A DNA stretch of 57,559 nucleotides from Deltaproteobacteria bacterium (GTDB taxonomy: Bacteria; Bacillota; Desulfotomaculia; Desulfotomaculales; JAGUVT01): the NCBI GenBank assembly GCA_020062745.1, contig JAGUVT010000033.1, positions 1 through 57,559 on the forward strand, read 5' to 3'. Below are positions 48,822 to 57,559 of the stretch, one piece after another (positions within the stretch are counted from its first letter, which is position 1; each line of letters begins with the position of its first letter). Position numbers and translations under genes: made by a program. The notes beneath the pieces are model-generated. The model had not been told where the DNA came from, did no database searches, and saw only the letters and a list, made by a program, of their open reading frames with translations.

Positions 48822-48878
48822 CAAAAGAAGGCCAACATCGCTCACGGGATACTTTACAAACAATTACGATGCCCCTTT

Positions 48879-49004
48879 TTACGAAGATCCCCCTTTTTTT
48901 TTAGCCAGATATTCATCCAGGCCCAATTCTCTGGCAGTTTCCCACTTCAGCCGGCGCAAATTCCGCTTGCTGCGCAGCCGGCTATTGTCCTTTTTGCGGC
49001 CCAT
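48879..49004 (-). CDS. 41-aa SASP-like mini-protein
   Basis: MGRKKDNSRLRSKRNLRRLKWETARELGLDEYLAKKKGGSS; shares KWETARELG with the SASP at 14390..14614. Confidence 0.5.
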   Translation of the reverse strand: MGRKKDNSRLRSKRNLRRLKWETARELGLDEYLAKKKGGSS

Positions 49005-49054
49005 TAAATCACCCCGCAATTATCATTCCTCCTCATTGCCGGAGATATGTATGA

Positions 49055-49837
49055 TTACTTTTGGATTCCGGCCTTAATTTCTCCGGCCAGGGCGGGTAAA
49101 ATTTCTCCGCTTTTGCCGCGCAGGCTGACATCGCACAAAGGGGTAAGCGCTGTTTTATAAGGATCGACTTCAATCAAAACGCCGCCCTTCCTTTTCACCA
49201 TCTGGGGGAAACCGGCAGCCGGGAAAACAAAAGCAGAAGTGCCTACCGACAGAATACAATCGCACCGCCCTACTTCTTCCCGGCACTTATCAAGCACATC
49301 AACCGGGATGGGCTCCCCGAACAAAACCCCGTCTGTTTTTATCACTCCGTTACATTTGGGGCAAGCCGGCGGCAGTATTTCCAATGATATTTCCCCTAAA
49401 GGAAATCGCGAGTTGCACTTAAGGCACCTGAGCAAAGTTATATTACCGTGGATTTCCGCTACGTTCCTGCTGCCGGCAGCCCGGTGCAGGTTGTCAACGT
49501 TCTGGGTAATCAGGCACTTTAAAACGCCACATTCCTCCAATTCGGCCAGGGCATAATGACCGGGGTTCGGTTTGGCATTAAACAGAGTTTCGATAAAACC
49601 AGGCGGAAAAGCCTCTCTGTTGACCAGTTTTTCCCACGATGCTTTCGGATCGGCCAAAAATCTCTGGTAGCCGTCCAGCGGCGGTTCGCCGTGTTCCGTC
49701 CACAAACCGTCCGGTCCGCGATAAGGCCTGATACCGCTTTCCACCGATACCCCGGCGCCGGTCAAACCAACAGCATAACCGGCTTTAAGCAGTAAGCCGG
49801 CTGCCTTTCCGATGGCTTTCTTCAGTTCCTCTTGCAC
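49055..49837 (-). CDS. NAD-dependent protein deacetylase (sirtuin)
   Basis: GLTGAGVSVESGIRPYRGPDGLW, TQNVDNLHRAAGS, EIHGN, paired CxxC. Confidence 0.96.
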   Translation of the reverse strand: MQEELKKAIGKAAGLLLKAGYAVGLTGAGVSVESGIRPYRGPDGLWTEHGEPPLDGYQRFLADPKASWEKLVNREAFPPGFIETLFNAKPNPGHYALAELEECGVLKCLITQNVDNLHRAAGSRNVAEIHGNITLLRCLKCNSRFPLGEISLEILPPACPKCNGVIKTDGVLFGEPIPVDVLDKCREEVGRCDCILSVGTSAFVFPAAGFPQMVKRKGGVLIEVDPYKTALTPLCDVSLRGKSGEILPALAGEIKAGIQK

Positions 49838-49878
49838 CCTCTTTAGCCTCCTTTTTGTACTATTTTCCTGATTAATGA

Positions 49879-51036
49879 TTACTGACTACTGTCTCCTGCT
49901 ATTTGTTCTTCCGGTGATAAACCAACGGTGATCCCTTTTTCCCGCCTGAGTTCCTCAATTTGCTTGAGAGGGCGCTCGAGTTGGAGACGTCTGGTAGAGC
50001 TGAGCAGGTTAAACTCTTTTTGCGCCTCATCAATTTTTTTGCCCATTTTTTCAAAACTTCTCAGAAACGCTTCCCACTGTTTGTTGAAAGCGGCAAGAAG
50101 CAACAATACTTCGGCGGTTGTCTGTTCCAGGCTGAAATTATCCATAGCCTGTCTGATAGTGACCAGGATGGCATAAAGGGTGACGGGTGAACAAAGAATT
50201 ACCTTGCTCTTTAGCGCCTCGTCGAGGATGGCACGGTCGTTTTCATGAATAAAAGAGTAAACTTGCTCATTGGGGATGAAAACAATAACGTAATCAACTG
50301 TTTTTTCTTCCGGGCAGATGTAATCTCGGCCAGTCACCTCCCTGATCCTGGCCCTTACATCTTTTAAAAACTGGTTTTTACATTCTTCCCGGGCGTCCCT
50401 GCTTTCCGTTTCCAGGTAGCGCAGGTAGTTATCGAGGGGAAATTTTACGTCCATATTCACTTTTCGGTCTTTTGGCAAAAGGAAAGTGTAATCGGGGCGG
50501 TTGCCGGAAGTTTCAAGCGTTTTTTGCTTCAGATAATTTATCCCTTCAATAAATCCGGTCAGGTTTAAAATATCTTCAGCCATCCGTTCGCCCCACTGGC
50601 CGCGGGCTTTTTTATCGGCCAGGGCAGCCCGCAGTTGGCCGGCAGTTTCCTGCAGCCTGGCTGTTTGTTCAGCCGAATTTCTCAACTGGGCAGCCAGTTC
50701 AGCAAACTTATGCTCCCGGTCTTTCTCAAAGTTTCTGACCAGATCCTTTACTTTTTCCATCTCACCGGCCATTATTTGCAGGGTTTGATCAATCAGCTTC
50801 TTTTTCCCTTCCAGTTCTTTTTCTCCCGCCTGGGCCTGAACTTTGAGAGTTTCGCCGGCAAGCTTAAGGAATTGTTCGGTGTTTTTCGACAATGCCTCCA
50901 GCGACAGGGCTGAAAATGATTCTTTTAGTTTTTCTGTGATCAGCTCTTTTTCTTTGCGCTGCCAGTAGTAAAAAATCAAAACAATCAATAACCCAACAAC
51001 AAGCCCCGCTAAAAACCGCTCCATGCCCCGGCCCAC
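49879..51036 (-). CDS. rmuC: DNA recombination protein RmuC
   Basis: N-terminal TM, coiled coil, KKARGQWGERMAEDILNLTGFIEGINYLKQ, DVKFPLDNYLRYLE. Confidence 0.94.
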   Translation of the reverse strand: MGRGMERFLAGLVVGLLIVLIFYYWQRKEKELITEKLKESFSALSLEALSKNTEQFLKLAGETLKVQAQAGEKELEGKKKLIDQTLQIMAGEMEKVKDLVRNFEKDREHKFAELAAQLRNSAEQTARLQETAGQLRAALADKKARGQWGERMAEDILNLTGFIEGINYLKQKTLETSGNRPDYTFLLPKDRKVNMDVKFPLDNYLRYLETESRDAREECKNQFLKDVRARIREVTGRDYICPEEKTVDYVIVFIPNEQVYSFIHENDRAILDEALKSKVILCSPVTLYAILVTIRQAMDNFSLEQTTAEVLLLLAAFNKQWEAFLRSFEKMGKKIDEAQKEFNLLSSTRRLQLERPLKQIEELRREKGITVGLSPEEQIAGDSSQ

Positions 51037-51199
51037 CTTTTAGTAAAATATTTTCCAACTCAATATATCACGATCCGGCTGGTTTTAAAATACTTTTAGG
51101 ATTTCAACTTATTTTAAAGGAATCAAACGATAATCGGAGAACCTTTTGAATAATCAGGACAGGAGACGAAATAATAATGAGATGCGAGGGGATTAGTGA

Positions 51200-54100
51200 T
51201 TGCAGCCGTTTCATAAAAAACCTTACGTAGTGCATAACCTGCCGGGCCGGGCACGGGTTGAAGTGCCGCTTCTGAAAAGAAATGCCGGCTTTTTAAATAA
51301 ACTCTCAGACCAACTGGCGCGCCTGCCTGGCGTACGGAAAGTTAAAGGAAGCGTTGTTTCAGGCAGGGTGTTGGTATATTTCGCGCATTCTTTTTTAGAT
51401 TGCCGACATCTTCTGGATGAAATTACCCGCATTCAGGAGGACTTTATTTTTAAATTCGCCCCTTTCGATGTTATCAACGGAGCATATGAAAATAATTATC
51501 CGGCGAAAAAAAACATGGAGCCGGAAGATCTGCCGCTGAAACGCCAACTCTTTAATGTTACGTTCGGAGGGGCGGTACTGGCCTCCTTGAGTATAAAACG
51601 CTATACCAGAGGCGCTTCCACGCTGGCCGGCTCGCCCGTGCTTTTTAACCTGGCAACAGCAACAGCCATCATTACCGGTTATCCGGTAATCCGAAGCGGC
51701 TTAAAAAACCTCTCCATCCGGAAACAAATAAACTTCGACCTGCTCATCAGTGCTTTGAGCCTGAGTACGCTGGTTTTAAGAGAAAGTATCCCGGGGCTCT
51801 TTTTAATCTGGCTGGTTAATTTCAACAGCCTGCTCCAGTCGCTGCTGCTGGCCGGTGCACACCATCTCATAAAAAAACAGATGTCTTTTTCCAGCCGGAA
51901 ACAGGCGCCTGCCGACGGTTCTGCCAACAAAGAATTCCTTCCTGCAAGCTCTAAAGAGATACAAATCAATTTACCTGAACCGGCATTGTTATACGGCAGC
52001 CGAATGGTACCCGTAGCGGCAGGATTTTCCGTCTTAAACGGCCTTTTTACCCGGGACTTAAGCCGGAGCCTGGCCATGCTGCTGGCAGCCGCACCGGGAC
52101 CGGCGGGACTGGCCCGCCCGTCCGTCTTGTCTGCCGGACTGGCCGCGGCCCGCCGGGCAGGGGCGTTGATCCTGAACCCGGGGGCTTTAATCCGCCTGTC
52201 CCTGGCTGACACCCTCCTGCTTGAAAACAGTTGGGGGCTGTCGGCTGTAGTACAAGTCGCCAGTTTTTATACCTTTGCCGGCAACAACGATGATGAAGTT
52301 ATAAGGCTAATCCATCTGGCCCTCAAGCAAGAAGAACACCCGTTAGCCAATCTCTTTATTCCCGGAGATAAAGCGGCGCAGGAAATAATAATGGAAATCA
52401 GTCAAATAAATGTCCCGGGCATGGTCGGAACAGCCGGCGGCGAGGAAATTGTCATCGGCGGCGCAAAGTTTATGCGGTCAAACAAGATCAATATCACTTC
52501 CGGCGCGTTAAAAGCACGCCGGATGATCACTTTGGGGGAAACCCCGCTTTTTGTGGGCAAAAACGGCAAGTTGGCCGCACTGGTGGGAATCAGTTACCGG
52601 CTGACCCAAGACACAAGCCGCTCTTTGGAGAAATTAATCATAAAGGGCATCCGGATCGTCGTTCTTACTGAAGAAAGCGATTTTTACCTGCCCTTCAGCC
52701 GGGAAACAGGCCTGGCGGTAATGTCCTTCCAGGAAGGAGAAAACCTGCTGACATCAGCCGGCAGAGCCGGGAAAACAATAGTACTCGCCTGCGAGGGACA
52801 AAAGCCGGGGCTTCTGACAAAGTCCGATCTGGTAATTACTTCCCATGAGCCTGCGGTTTGCCGTCCCGACATAATTCTCACCCGGCCTGATTTAAATGCT
52901 CTGGAGCAGCTTTTTACCATCGGTTTTGCCGCAATGCAGAAAGAAAGACAAAATGTCGGCCTGACCGCTGTTTTTAACGCATTCGGCCTGCTTCTAGGCG
53001 CTTCAGGGCGCCTGGCGCCGGTACCGGCTTCATTATACAACAACCTGATCAGTATTCTGGTTTTGCTAAATTCTTATCGCCTGTTATTCTTTTCAGCAGG
53101 CAAACCGCAGATTAGTTCCGTTCCCCAATACCCCGTTCATCACCAGCAGCTTTATGCCTTAGACCAGAAAAGCGATGCTGAGCAAAGCCTGCTGCCGGCC
53201 GGCCTCTCCAACTGGCACTCTCTGGAATCAAAAGAGGTGCTGCGGATTTTAAAAACCATAGAAAAAGAAGGCCTGGCGCAAGAAGAAGCTGACACGCGCC
53301 TGGCCCTTTATGGCCCAAACCGGCTCCCGGTTGTTGCCCCATCCGGCTTTATGCCGCGCCTGCTCAATCAGTTTAAAAACTTTCTCGTCCAGAGCCTCCT
53401 GGGCTCCAGTTTTATCTGTTTTTTTCTGGGCGAGTTTGCCGACTCCCTGGCTATTCTAACCATCCTGCTGTTTAACGCCATGATCGGAGCCATGCAGGAA
53501 CAACGCGCTGAAAGCGCTCTCAATGCGCTAAAGAAAATTAGCGTCCCTCTGGCGCGGGTTAAAAGAGACGGGCAATGGCAGCGCATACCGTCATTTTTAC
53601 TGGTGCCGGGGGATATCATCTTACTGGAAACAGGGGACGGCGTTCCGGCAGACGCGCGGGTGCTCAAGGCTATTTCTTTCCAGGTCAATGAATCCACCTT
53701 AACCGGCGAAGCATATCCGGTAAGCAAGGATAATTCAATCGCTCCCGATTGCGTAACTTTAATTGACTGCCCCAATCTGGTTTTCATGGGTACGGCGGTA
53801 AGTCACGGCTGGGCCAGGGCAGTGGTGACGGCTACCGGCACGCAAACAGAACTGGGTAAAATTGCCGGCATGTTAAAAAATGATAAAGCCGGACCCACCG
53901 CCCTCCAGCGCAACCTGTCCGCGGCAGGCAGAAAAGTGCTGGCCGGTTCCCTGGCCGCGAGCGGACTTTTGGGTCTGGCCGGAATTATGCGCAAAGAACC
54001 GCCTTTTGCCATGTTCCTCACCGGTATCAGTCTGGCCGTAGCGGCCATTCCCGAAGGACTGCCGGCCATTGTCACCATGACCATGGCTGCCGGCGTGCAC

Positions 54101-55897
54101 CGGATGGCCAGAGAAAAAGCCGTGGTGCGCACGCTGCCGGCAGTAGAAAACATCGGCGGGGTGACGGTAATTTGCACCGATAAAACCGGAACCCTCACCA
54201 GAAACGAACAAATTGTGCAAATGGTTGCCTGTGCCGACGGAGGCTGCTGGCAGCGCAGCAAGGAAGGCGAATTTTTGCCTGAAGATACGCCGGGCGACAG
54301 AAAAACACTATTTTTGGTCTTTGCCGCCGGAGTCCTGGCCAGTAACGCCTGGCGCGAACAGGGGGAGATAACAGGCGATTCTCTGGAAAAAGCTATTTTT
54401 TCGGCAGCGGCGGCCGGCGGCCTGGACGCAGCCAGGCTGCGCCGTGATTTCCAGCGAATAGCGGAAAACCCGTTCGATGCCGAGCGGCGTTACATGAGCG
54501 CTGTCTACCGGCGGCGCTCCACCGGTGAACACTTTTCTTTTCTAAAAGGCGCTCCGGAAGTAGTGCTGGAGTTATGTTCAAGTTACTTCAAGCCCATCGG
54601 CGCGGTTCCCCTGGACGAGCCGGCCCGCCGGTGGTTTTACAGCGTTAATTCCCGGATGGCCGGGTCCGCCCTGCGGGTACTGGCAGTAGCCTACCGCCCC
54701 CTGGATCATGCTGCGGAAAACCAGTCCGCAGCAGAAAACAACCTGGCCCTTCTCGGCCTGGTGGGCATATACGATCCGCCACGGCACGAAGTGCGGGAAG
54801 CCGTCAAAAAGTGTCAAAACGCCGGGGTCAAGGTGGTCATGATCAGCGGGGACCACTGCAACACCGCCCTGGCCGTGGGCCGTGAACTGGGCCTGGTTCA
54901 TACCGGCGGCAGAGTGCTCACGGGAACGGAAATGGAAAATTTAAACGACGAGCAGTTGGCAGAGACAGTCCGGGATGTACGTATATTTGCCCGGGTACTG
55001 CCGGCACACAAGCTTCGCCTGATAAAAGCCTTCCAACAGCGGGGTGAAAGGGTAGCCATGATTGGGGACGGGGTGAACGACGCCCCGGCGGTAAAGCAAG
55101 CCGACATCGGCATTGCCATGGGCATTTCGGGAACAGATGTCACCAAAGAAGCCGCGGATATAATTCTGGCGGATGATAATTTTGCCACGGTAGTCGCAGC
55201 TGTACAACAGGGCCGGGGAATTTACGACAATGTGCGGAGGTCCGTCCAATACCTGCTGGCCACCAATATGGGGGAAATATTACTGGTGCTTTTTTCCGTA
55301 ATCGCCGGCCTGCCTTTACCTTTGCTGCCCATTCAACTGCTGTGGCTCAACCTTTTGGGCGACAGCTTCCCGGCGCTCGGCTTGAGCCTTGATCCGCCAG
55401 ATAGAGCCCTGATGGACAGGCCGCCGCGCGACCCCGGAAGCAGTTTCTTCGACCGCGATTACATATCGAAGATCAAAACACGGGGGTTGTCCATCAGCAT
55501 CGCGGGGCTCGGCGCATACTGGTGGGGTTTAAAAAACAGGGGTCTGGAGCCGGCGCGCACCATTGCCCTCTCTTCTTTGACCATCAGCCAGTTGCTGTAC
55601 GCTTTAGACTGCCGCCAAAACCGTAGTGGGGAAAAGGCGGGCAAGCGCCTGACCGGAGGAGCAACGGCTTTATCCGGCGGATTGCTGCTGGCAGCCCTTT
55701 ACCTTCCCCCGGCCGCAAGAATTTTTAAAACTGTTCCCCTGGGACCGGGAGACTGGCTGCCGGTTGTCTTAAGCGCCTGGATGTCTAATGCTTTAGATAA
55801 ATTTATGCGCATGATCAAAACTTCTGCACCTCCGTTATCAAACACCGCTGAAGATGGCACAATAAATTTAAACGTTTTGGGTATAAGCAGTCACTAG
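51200..55897 (+). CDS. Giant P-type cation ATPase: HMA-like N-terminus, degenerate P1B-like half, active P2-type (Ca/Mg-like) half
   Basis: 1565 aa. Active half has IPEGLPAIVTMTMAAG, DKTGTLTRNE, STLTGEAYPVS, MIGDGVNDAPAVKQADIGIAMG. First half has LAAAPGPAGLARPSVLSAGLAAARRAGALILNPGALIRLSLADTLLLENSWG. Confidence 0.93.
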   Translation: MQPFHKKPYVVHNLPGRARVEVPLLKRNAGFLNKLSDQLARLPGVRKVKGSVVSGRVLVYFAHSFLDCRHLLDEITRIQEDFIFKFAPFDVINGAYENNYPAKKNMEPEDLPLKRQLFNVTFGGAVLASLSIKRYTRGASTLAGSPVLFNLATATAIITGYPVIRSGLKNLSIRKQINFDLLISALSLSTLVLRESIPGLFLIWLVNFNSLLQSLLLAGAHHLIKKQMSFSSRKQAPADGSANKEFLPASSKEIQINLPEPALLYGSRMVPVAAGFSVLNGLFTRDLSRSLAMLLAAAPGPAGLARPSVLSAGLAAARRAGALILNPGALIRLSLADTLLLENSWGLSAVVQVASFYTFAGNNDDEVIRLIHLALKQEEHPLANLFIPGDKAAQEIIMEISQINVPGMVGTAGGEEIVIGGAKFMRSNKINITSGALKARRMITLGETPLFVGKNGKLAALVGISYRLTQDTSRSLEKLIIKGIRIVVLTEESDFYLPFSRETGLAVMSFQEGENLLTSAGRAGKTIVLACEGQKPGLLTKSDLVITSHEPAVCRPDIILTRPDLNALEQLFTIGFAAMQKERQNVGLTAVFNAFGLLLGASGRLAPVPASLYNNLISILVLLNSYRLLFFSAGKPQISSVPQYPVHHQQLYALDQKSDAEQSLLPAGLSNWHSLESKEVLRILKTIEKEGLAQEEADTRLALYGPNRLPVVAPSGFMPRLLNQFKNFLVQSLLGSSFICFFLGEFADSLAILTILLFNAMIGAMQEQRAESALNALKKISVPLARVKRDGQWQRIPSFLLVPGDIILLETGDGVPADARVLKAISFQVNESTLTGEAYPVSKDNSIAPDCVTLIDCPNLVFMGTAVSHGWARAVVTATGTQTELGKIAGMLKNDKAGPTALQRNLSAAGRKVLAGSLAASGLLGLAGIMRKEPPFAMFLTGISLAVAAIPEGLPAIVTMTMAAGVHRMAREKAVVRTLPAVENIGGVTVICTDKTGTLTRNEQIVQMVACADGGCWQRSKEGEFLPEDTPGDRKTLFLVFAAGVLASNAWREQGEITGDSLEKAIFSAAAAGGLDAARLRRDFQRIAENPFDAERRYMSAVYRRRSTGEHFSFLKGAPEVVLELCSSYFKPIGAVPLDEPARRWFYSVNSRMAGSALRVLAVAYRPLDHAAENQSAAENNLALLGLVGIYDPPRHEVREAVKKCQNAGVKVVMISGDHCNTALAVGRELGLVHTGGRVLTGTEMENLNDEQLAETVRDVRIFARVLPAHKLRLIKAFQQRGERVAMIGDGVNDAPAVKQADIGIAMGISGTDVTKEAADIILADDNFATVVAAVQQGRGIYDNVRRSVQYLLATNMGEILLVLFSVIAGLPLPLLPIQLLWLNLLGDSFPALGLSLDPPDRALMDRPPRDPGSSFFDRDYISKIKTRGLSISIAGLGAYWWGLKNRGLEPARTIALSSLTISQLLYALDCRQNRSGEKAGKRLTGGATALSGGLLLAALYLPPAARIFKTVPLGPGDWLPVVLSAWMSNALDKFMRMIKTSAPPLSNTAEDGTINLNVLGISSH

Positions 55898-55947
55898 GAT
55901 TAATACTCCATTAAGACGGATCAAAGTTAAAAAATGCCGCATGATCC

Positions 55948-55986
55948 AAAAACCCGTCATTTTTCATTGAAAGGACGGGTTTTTTA
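55948..55986 (+). terminator. Rho-independent terminator after the P-type ATPase gene
   Basis: AAAACCCGTC...GACGGGTTTTTT. Confidence 0.85.
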
Positions 55987-56110
55987 ACATTATTTAACCT
56001 AAATTTTAAATTCACTTCATATTATCTTAACAAATAAGTATTAACCTATACAAGGTGCATTTCAGTAATAAATTTACTTGCTGAAAAAAACATAACCGGG
56101 GTGATTAATT

Positions 56111-56791
56111 TTGCCTTTTGCCGGCTTAAAAAATCCATCTCCCTCCGTTTTCCGGCAAGCACCGCCTCAGCGCCTGCACGTTGTTGTAACCGGAGAGGCT
56201 TTTGCCGTTACGATTGTCGAGAAAGGACAGCAGGCCATCAGGCAGGTGATAGAAGATTATTTTCAAGAGAAAGAAAACGAAATTCCCGCTCTTTCCCAAA
56301 AGATCCTTAACCGGCAGATCTCTTTAAAGGAAGCGATCAATTTTCTTTGCGGCCGGCCGGTTATAAGGGAGGCAACCGTCCGGGCGACAGAACAGGTAAA
56401 ACAGCAGTTTCACCTCACCTGCCTGCAGGCGGACGATTTTCCCAGTTGCCTGCCGGCAATCTATACTGCCGGCTCTGAAATAGCAAGTCTTTTGAAAAAT
56501 TTCCGGGCCGAAAAAAGTTTTTCACTGGCCGGTTCCTGGTGTTACGAATCCGGCCTGGAAAAACTTTTGCCGCTCGGCTTGATAAACAATTACGCGGCAG
56601 AGAGTCTATGGCATTATCTGTGTGAACCGTTTGCTTTTAACTATGATGCCGAACTGGAGAAAAAGCTGACCGGACTTTTACAAACCGTAAAAGCCCGGCT
56701 AAGCCACGATCTGAGCCATGCCTTCGCCCAAAATATTTACATGGCTTTTGAAGAGTTCCAGGAGCAACAGGCAGAAGCCCTGGCAGGTTAA
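56111..56791 (+). CDS. Hypothetical protein, 226 aa
   Basis: Intact ORF from TTG, helical composition, no family recognised. Confidence 0.7.
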   Translation: MPFAGLKNPSPSVFRQAPPQRLHVVVTGEAFAVTIVEKGQQAIRQVIEDYFQEKENEIPALSQKILNRQISLKEAINFLCGRPVIREATVRATEQVKQQFHLTCLQADDFPSCLPAIYTAGSEIASLLKNFRAEKSFSLAGSWCYESGLEKLLPLGLINNYAAESLWHYLCEPFAFNYDAELEKKLTGLLQTVKARLSHDLSHAFAQNIYMAFEEFQEQQAEALAG

Positions 56792-56799
56792 AGAAACGA

Positions 56800-57288
56800 C
56801 TAAACTCCTTCCTCGCCGCCGGAAGAATTACCCTGGAAAGTCTTATCACTTCTTTCCATGCCGGACTTTTTCTCCGCTGCTTTATGCTCAGCGCCGCCGG
56901 CGGAATCTAGATCTTTTTTAGCTTCTTCTATTAAATTACTAACTTTTCCTTTAACACGCCCAATATTCCCTTTCACTCTATCGGCCACGTCAATCCCTTT
57001 TTTAATTAATTCCACCTCTGCCCTGCGGGCCTTTTGTTGCAGGCTTCCCTCTTCGTCCGTTCGTTCTCTTTTTACCTCTTCGACCAGCTCCGCCCAATTA
57101 TCATTTACTTTCCGGGAAAGCTCTTTTGCCCCGTCGCCGACCACCAGCGCCCCTTTTACCGCGCTGACGGCCAAACCACGCAGACTTCTGCGAACCAGGG
57201 GCAAACCGGCCGTTCCGACAAGCACACCGGCTATCAAAAGACCCCACGGCGAAACTCTCCCTATTAATTCAGGCCGTAACCACCTCAT
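56800..57288 (-). CDS. Hypothetical membrane-anchored coiled-coil protein (DUF5132-like N-terminus)
   Basis: Short N-terminal hydrophobic segment SPWGLLIAGVLVGTAGLPLVRRSLRGLAVSAVKGALVVGDGAKEL, then a charged helical tail. Confidence 0.6.
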   Translation of the reverse strand: MRWLRPELIGRVSPWGLLIAGVLVGTAGLPLVRRSLRGLAVSAVKGALVVGDGAKELSRKVNDNWAELVEEVKRERTDEEGSLQQKARRAEVELIKKGIDVADRVKGNIGRVKGKVSNLIEEAKKDLDSAGGAEHKAAEKKSGMERSDKTFQGNSSGGEEGV

Positions 57289-57423
57289 TTTAACCCACCC
57301 CTTTTAAAAATTTTATTTTAATAATATAACCGATCCAGATATTTTTCATCCAACCCGCTTCACTTACGAAATCTCAGCGCGGCTAAATTTTATAAAATAT
57401 TTGCTTCCCATTACATTAGAATA

Positions 57424-57453
57424 GCGGTTTCTCGGACGAGAACCCGCTTTTTT
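57424..57453 (+). terminator. Terminator-like hairpin with T-tract
   Basis: GCGGTTTCTCG-gac-GAGAACCCGC-TTTTTT. Confidence 0.65.
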
Positions 57454-57472
57454 CATAAGAAGCAGTGAACTC

Positions 57473-57559
57473 GTTCAGCTTAAGCTGAACATCGGGGCTT
57501 CAGATGGGGATTCTACCCCATCTGAAGTGAAAAGAGGAACCCCCACTTATAGAAGTGGG
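57473..57559. repeat. Cluster of three palindromes at the window end; possible transposon end or structured RNA
   Basis: GTTCAGCTTAAGCTGAAC; CTTCAGATGGGG-attcta-CCCCATCTGAAG; CCCCCACTT-atag-AAGTGGG (truncated). Confidence 0.6.

Overview
This 57.6 kb window comes from a spore-forming, anaerobic-type Firmicute chromosome; gene content resembles Peptococcaceae such as Pelotomaculum or Desulfotomaculum (inference, no search run). Most of it is core housekeeping. Minus-strand blocks are fabF-acpP-fabG-fabD-fabK-fabH-plsX-rpmF-yceD, coaD/rsmD, recG, a riboflavin cluster (ribH, ribBA, ribE, ribD), and a long division/translation block (priA-def-fmt-rsmB-fhaA-fhaB-prpC-ftsW-pbp-pknB-rsgA-rpe). Plus-strand blocks are ylbJ, an ADP-forming acyl-CoA synthetase, gpr, sdhCAB/frdCAB, an AcuC-like deacetylase, a UPF0173 hydrolase and a very large P-type ATPase. 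The most interesting accessory region is about 18.3-24.1 kb. It encodes two paralogous membrane-anchored extracytoplasmic proteins followed by a TM2-domain membrane protein, with a second TM2 paralog nearby. From memory, this pairing resembles the actinobacterial DUF6230/DUF6114 gene pair. Other notable points: an in-frame amber codon at a conserved Gln position in fabD; single-base homopolymer-type frameshifts in the acyl-CoA synthetase and in fhaA; a 1565-aa ATPase that fuses a degenerate P1B-like half to an active P2-type half; several dispersed intergenic repeat families; a 41-aa truncated SASP-like ORF; and a run of strong palindromes cut off by the window end.
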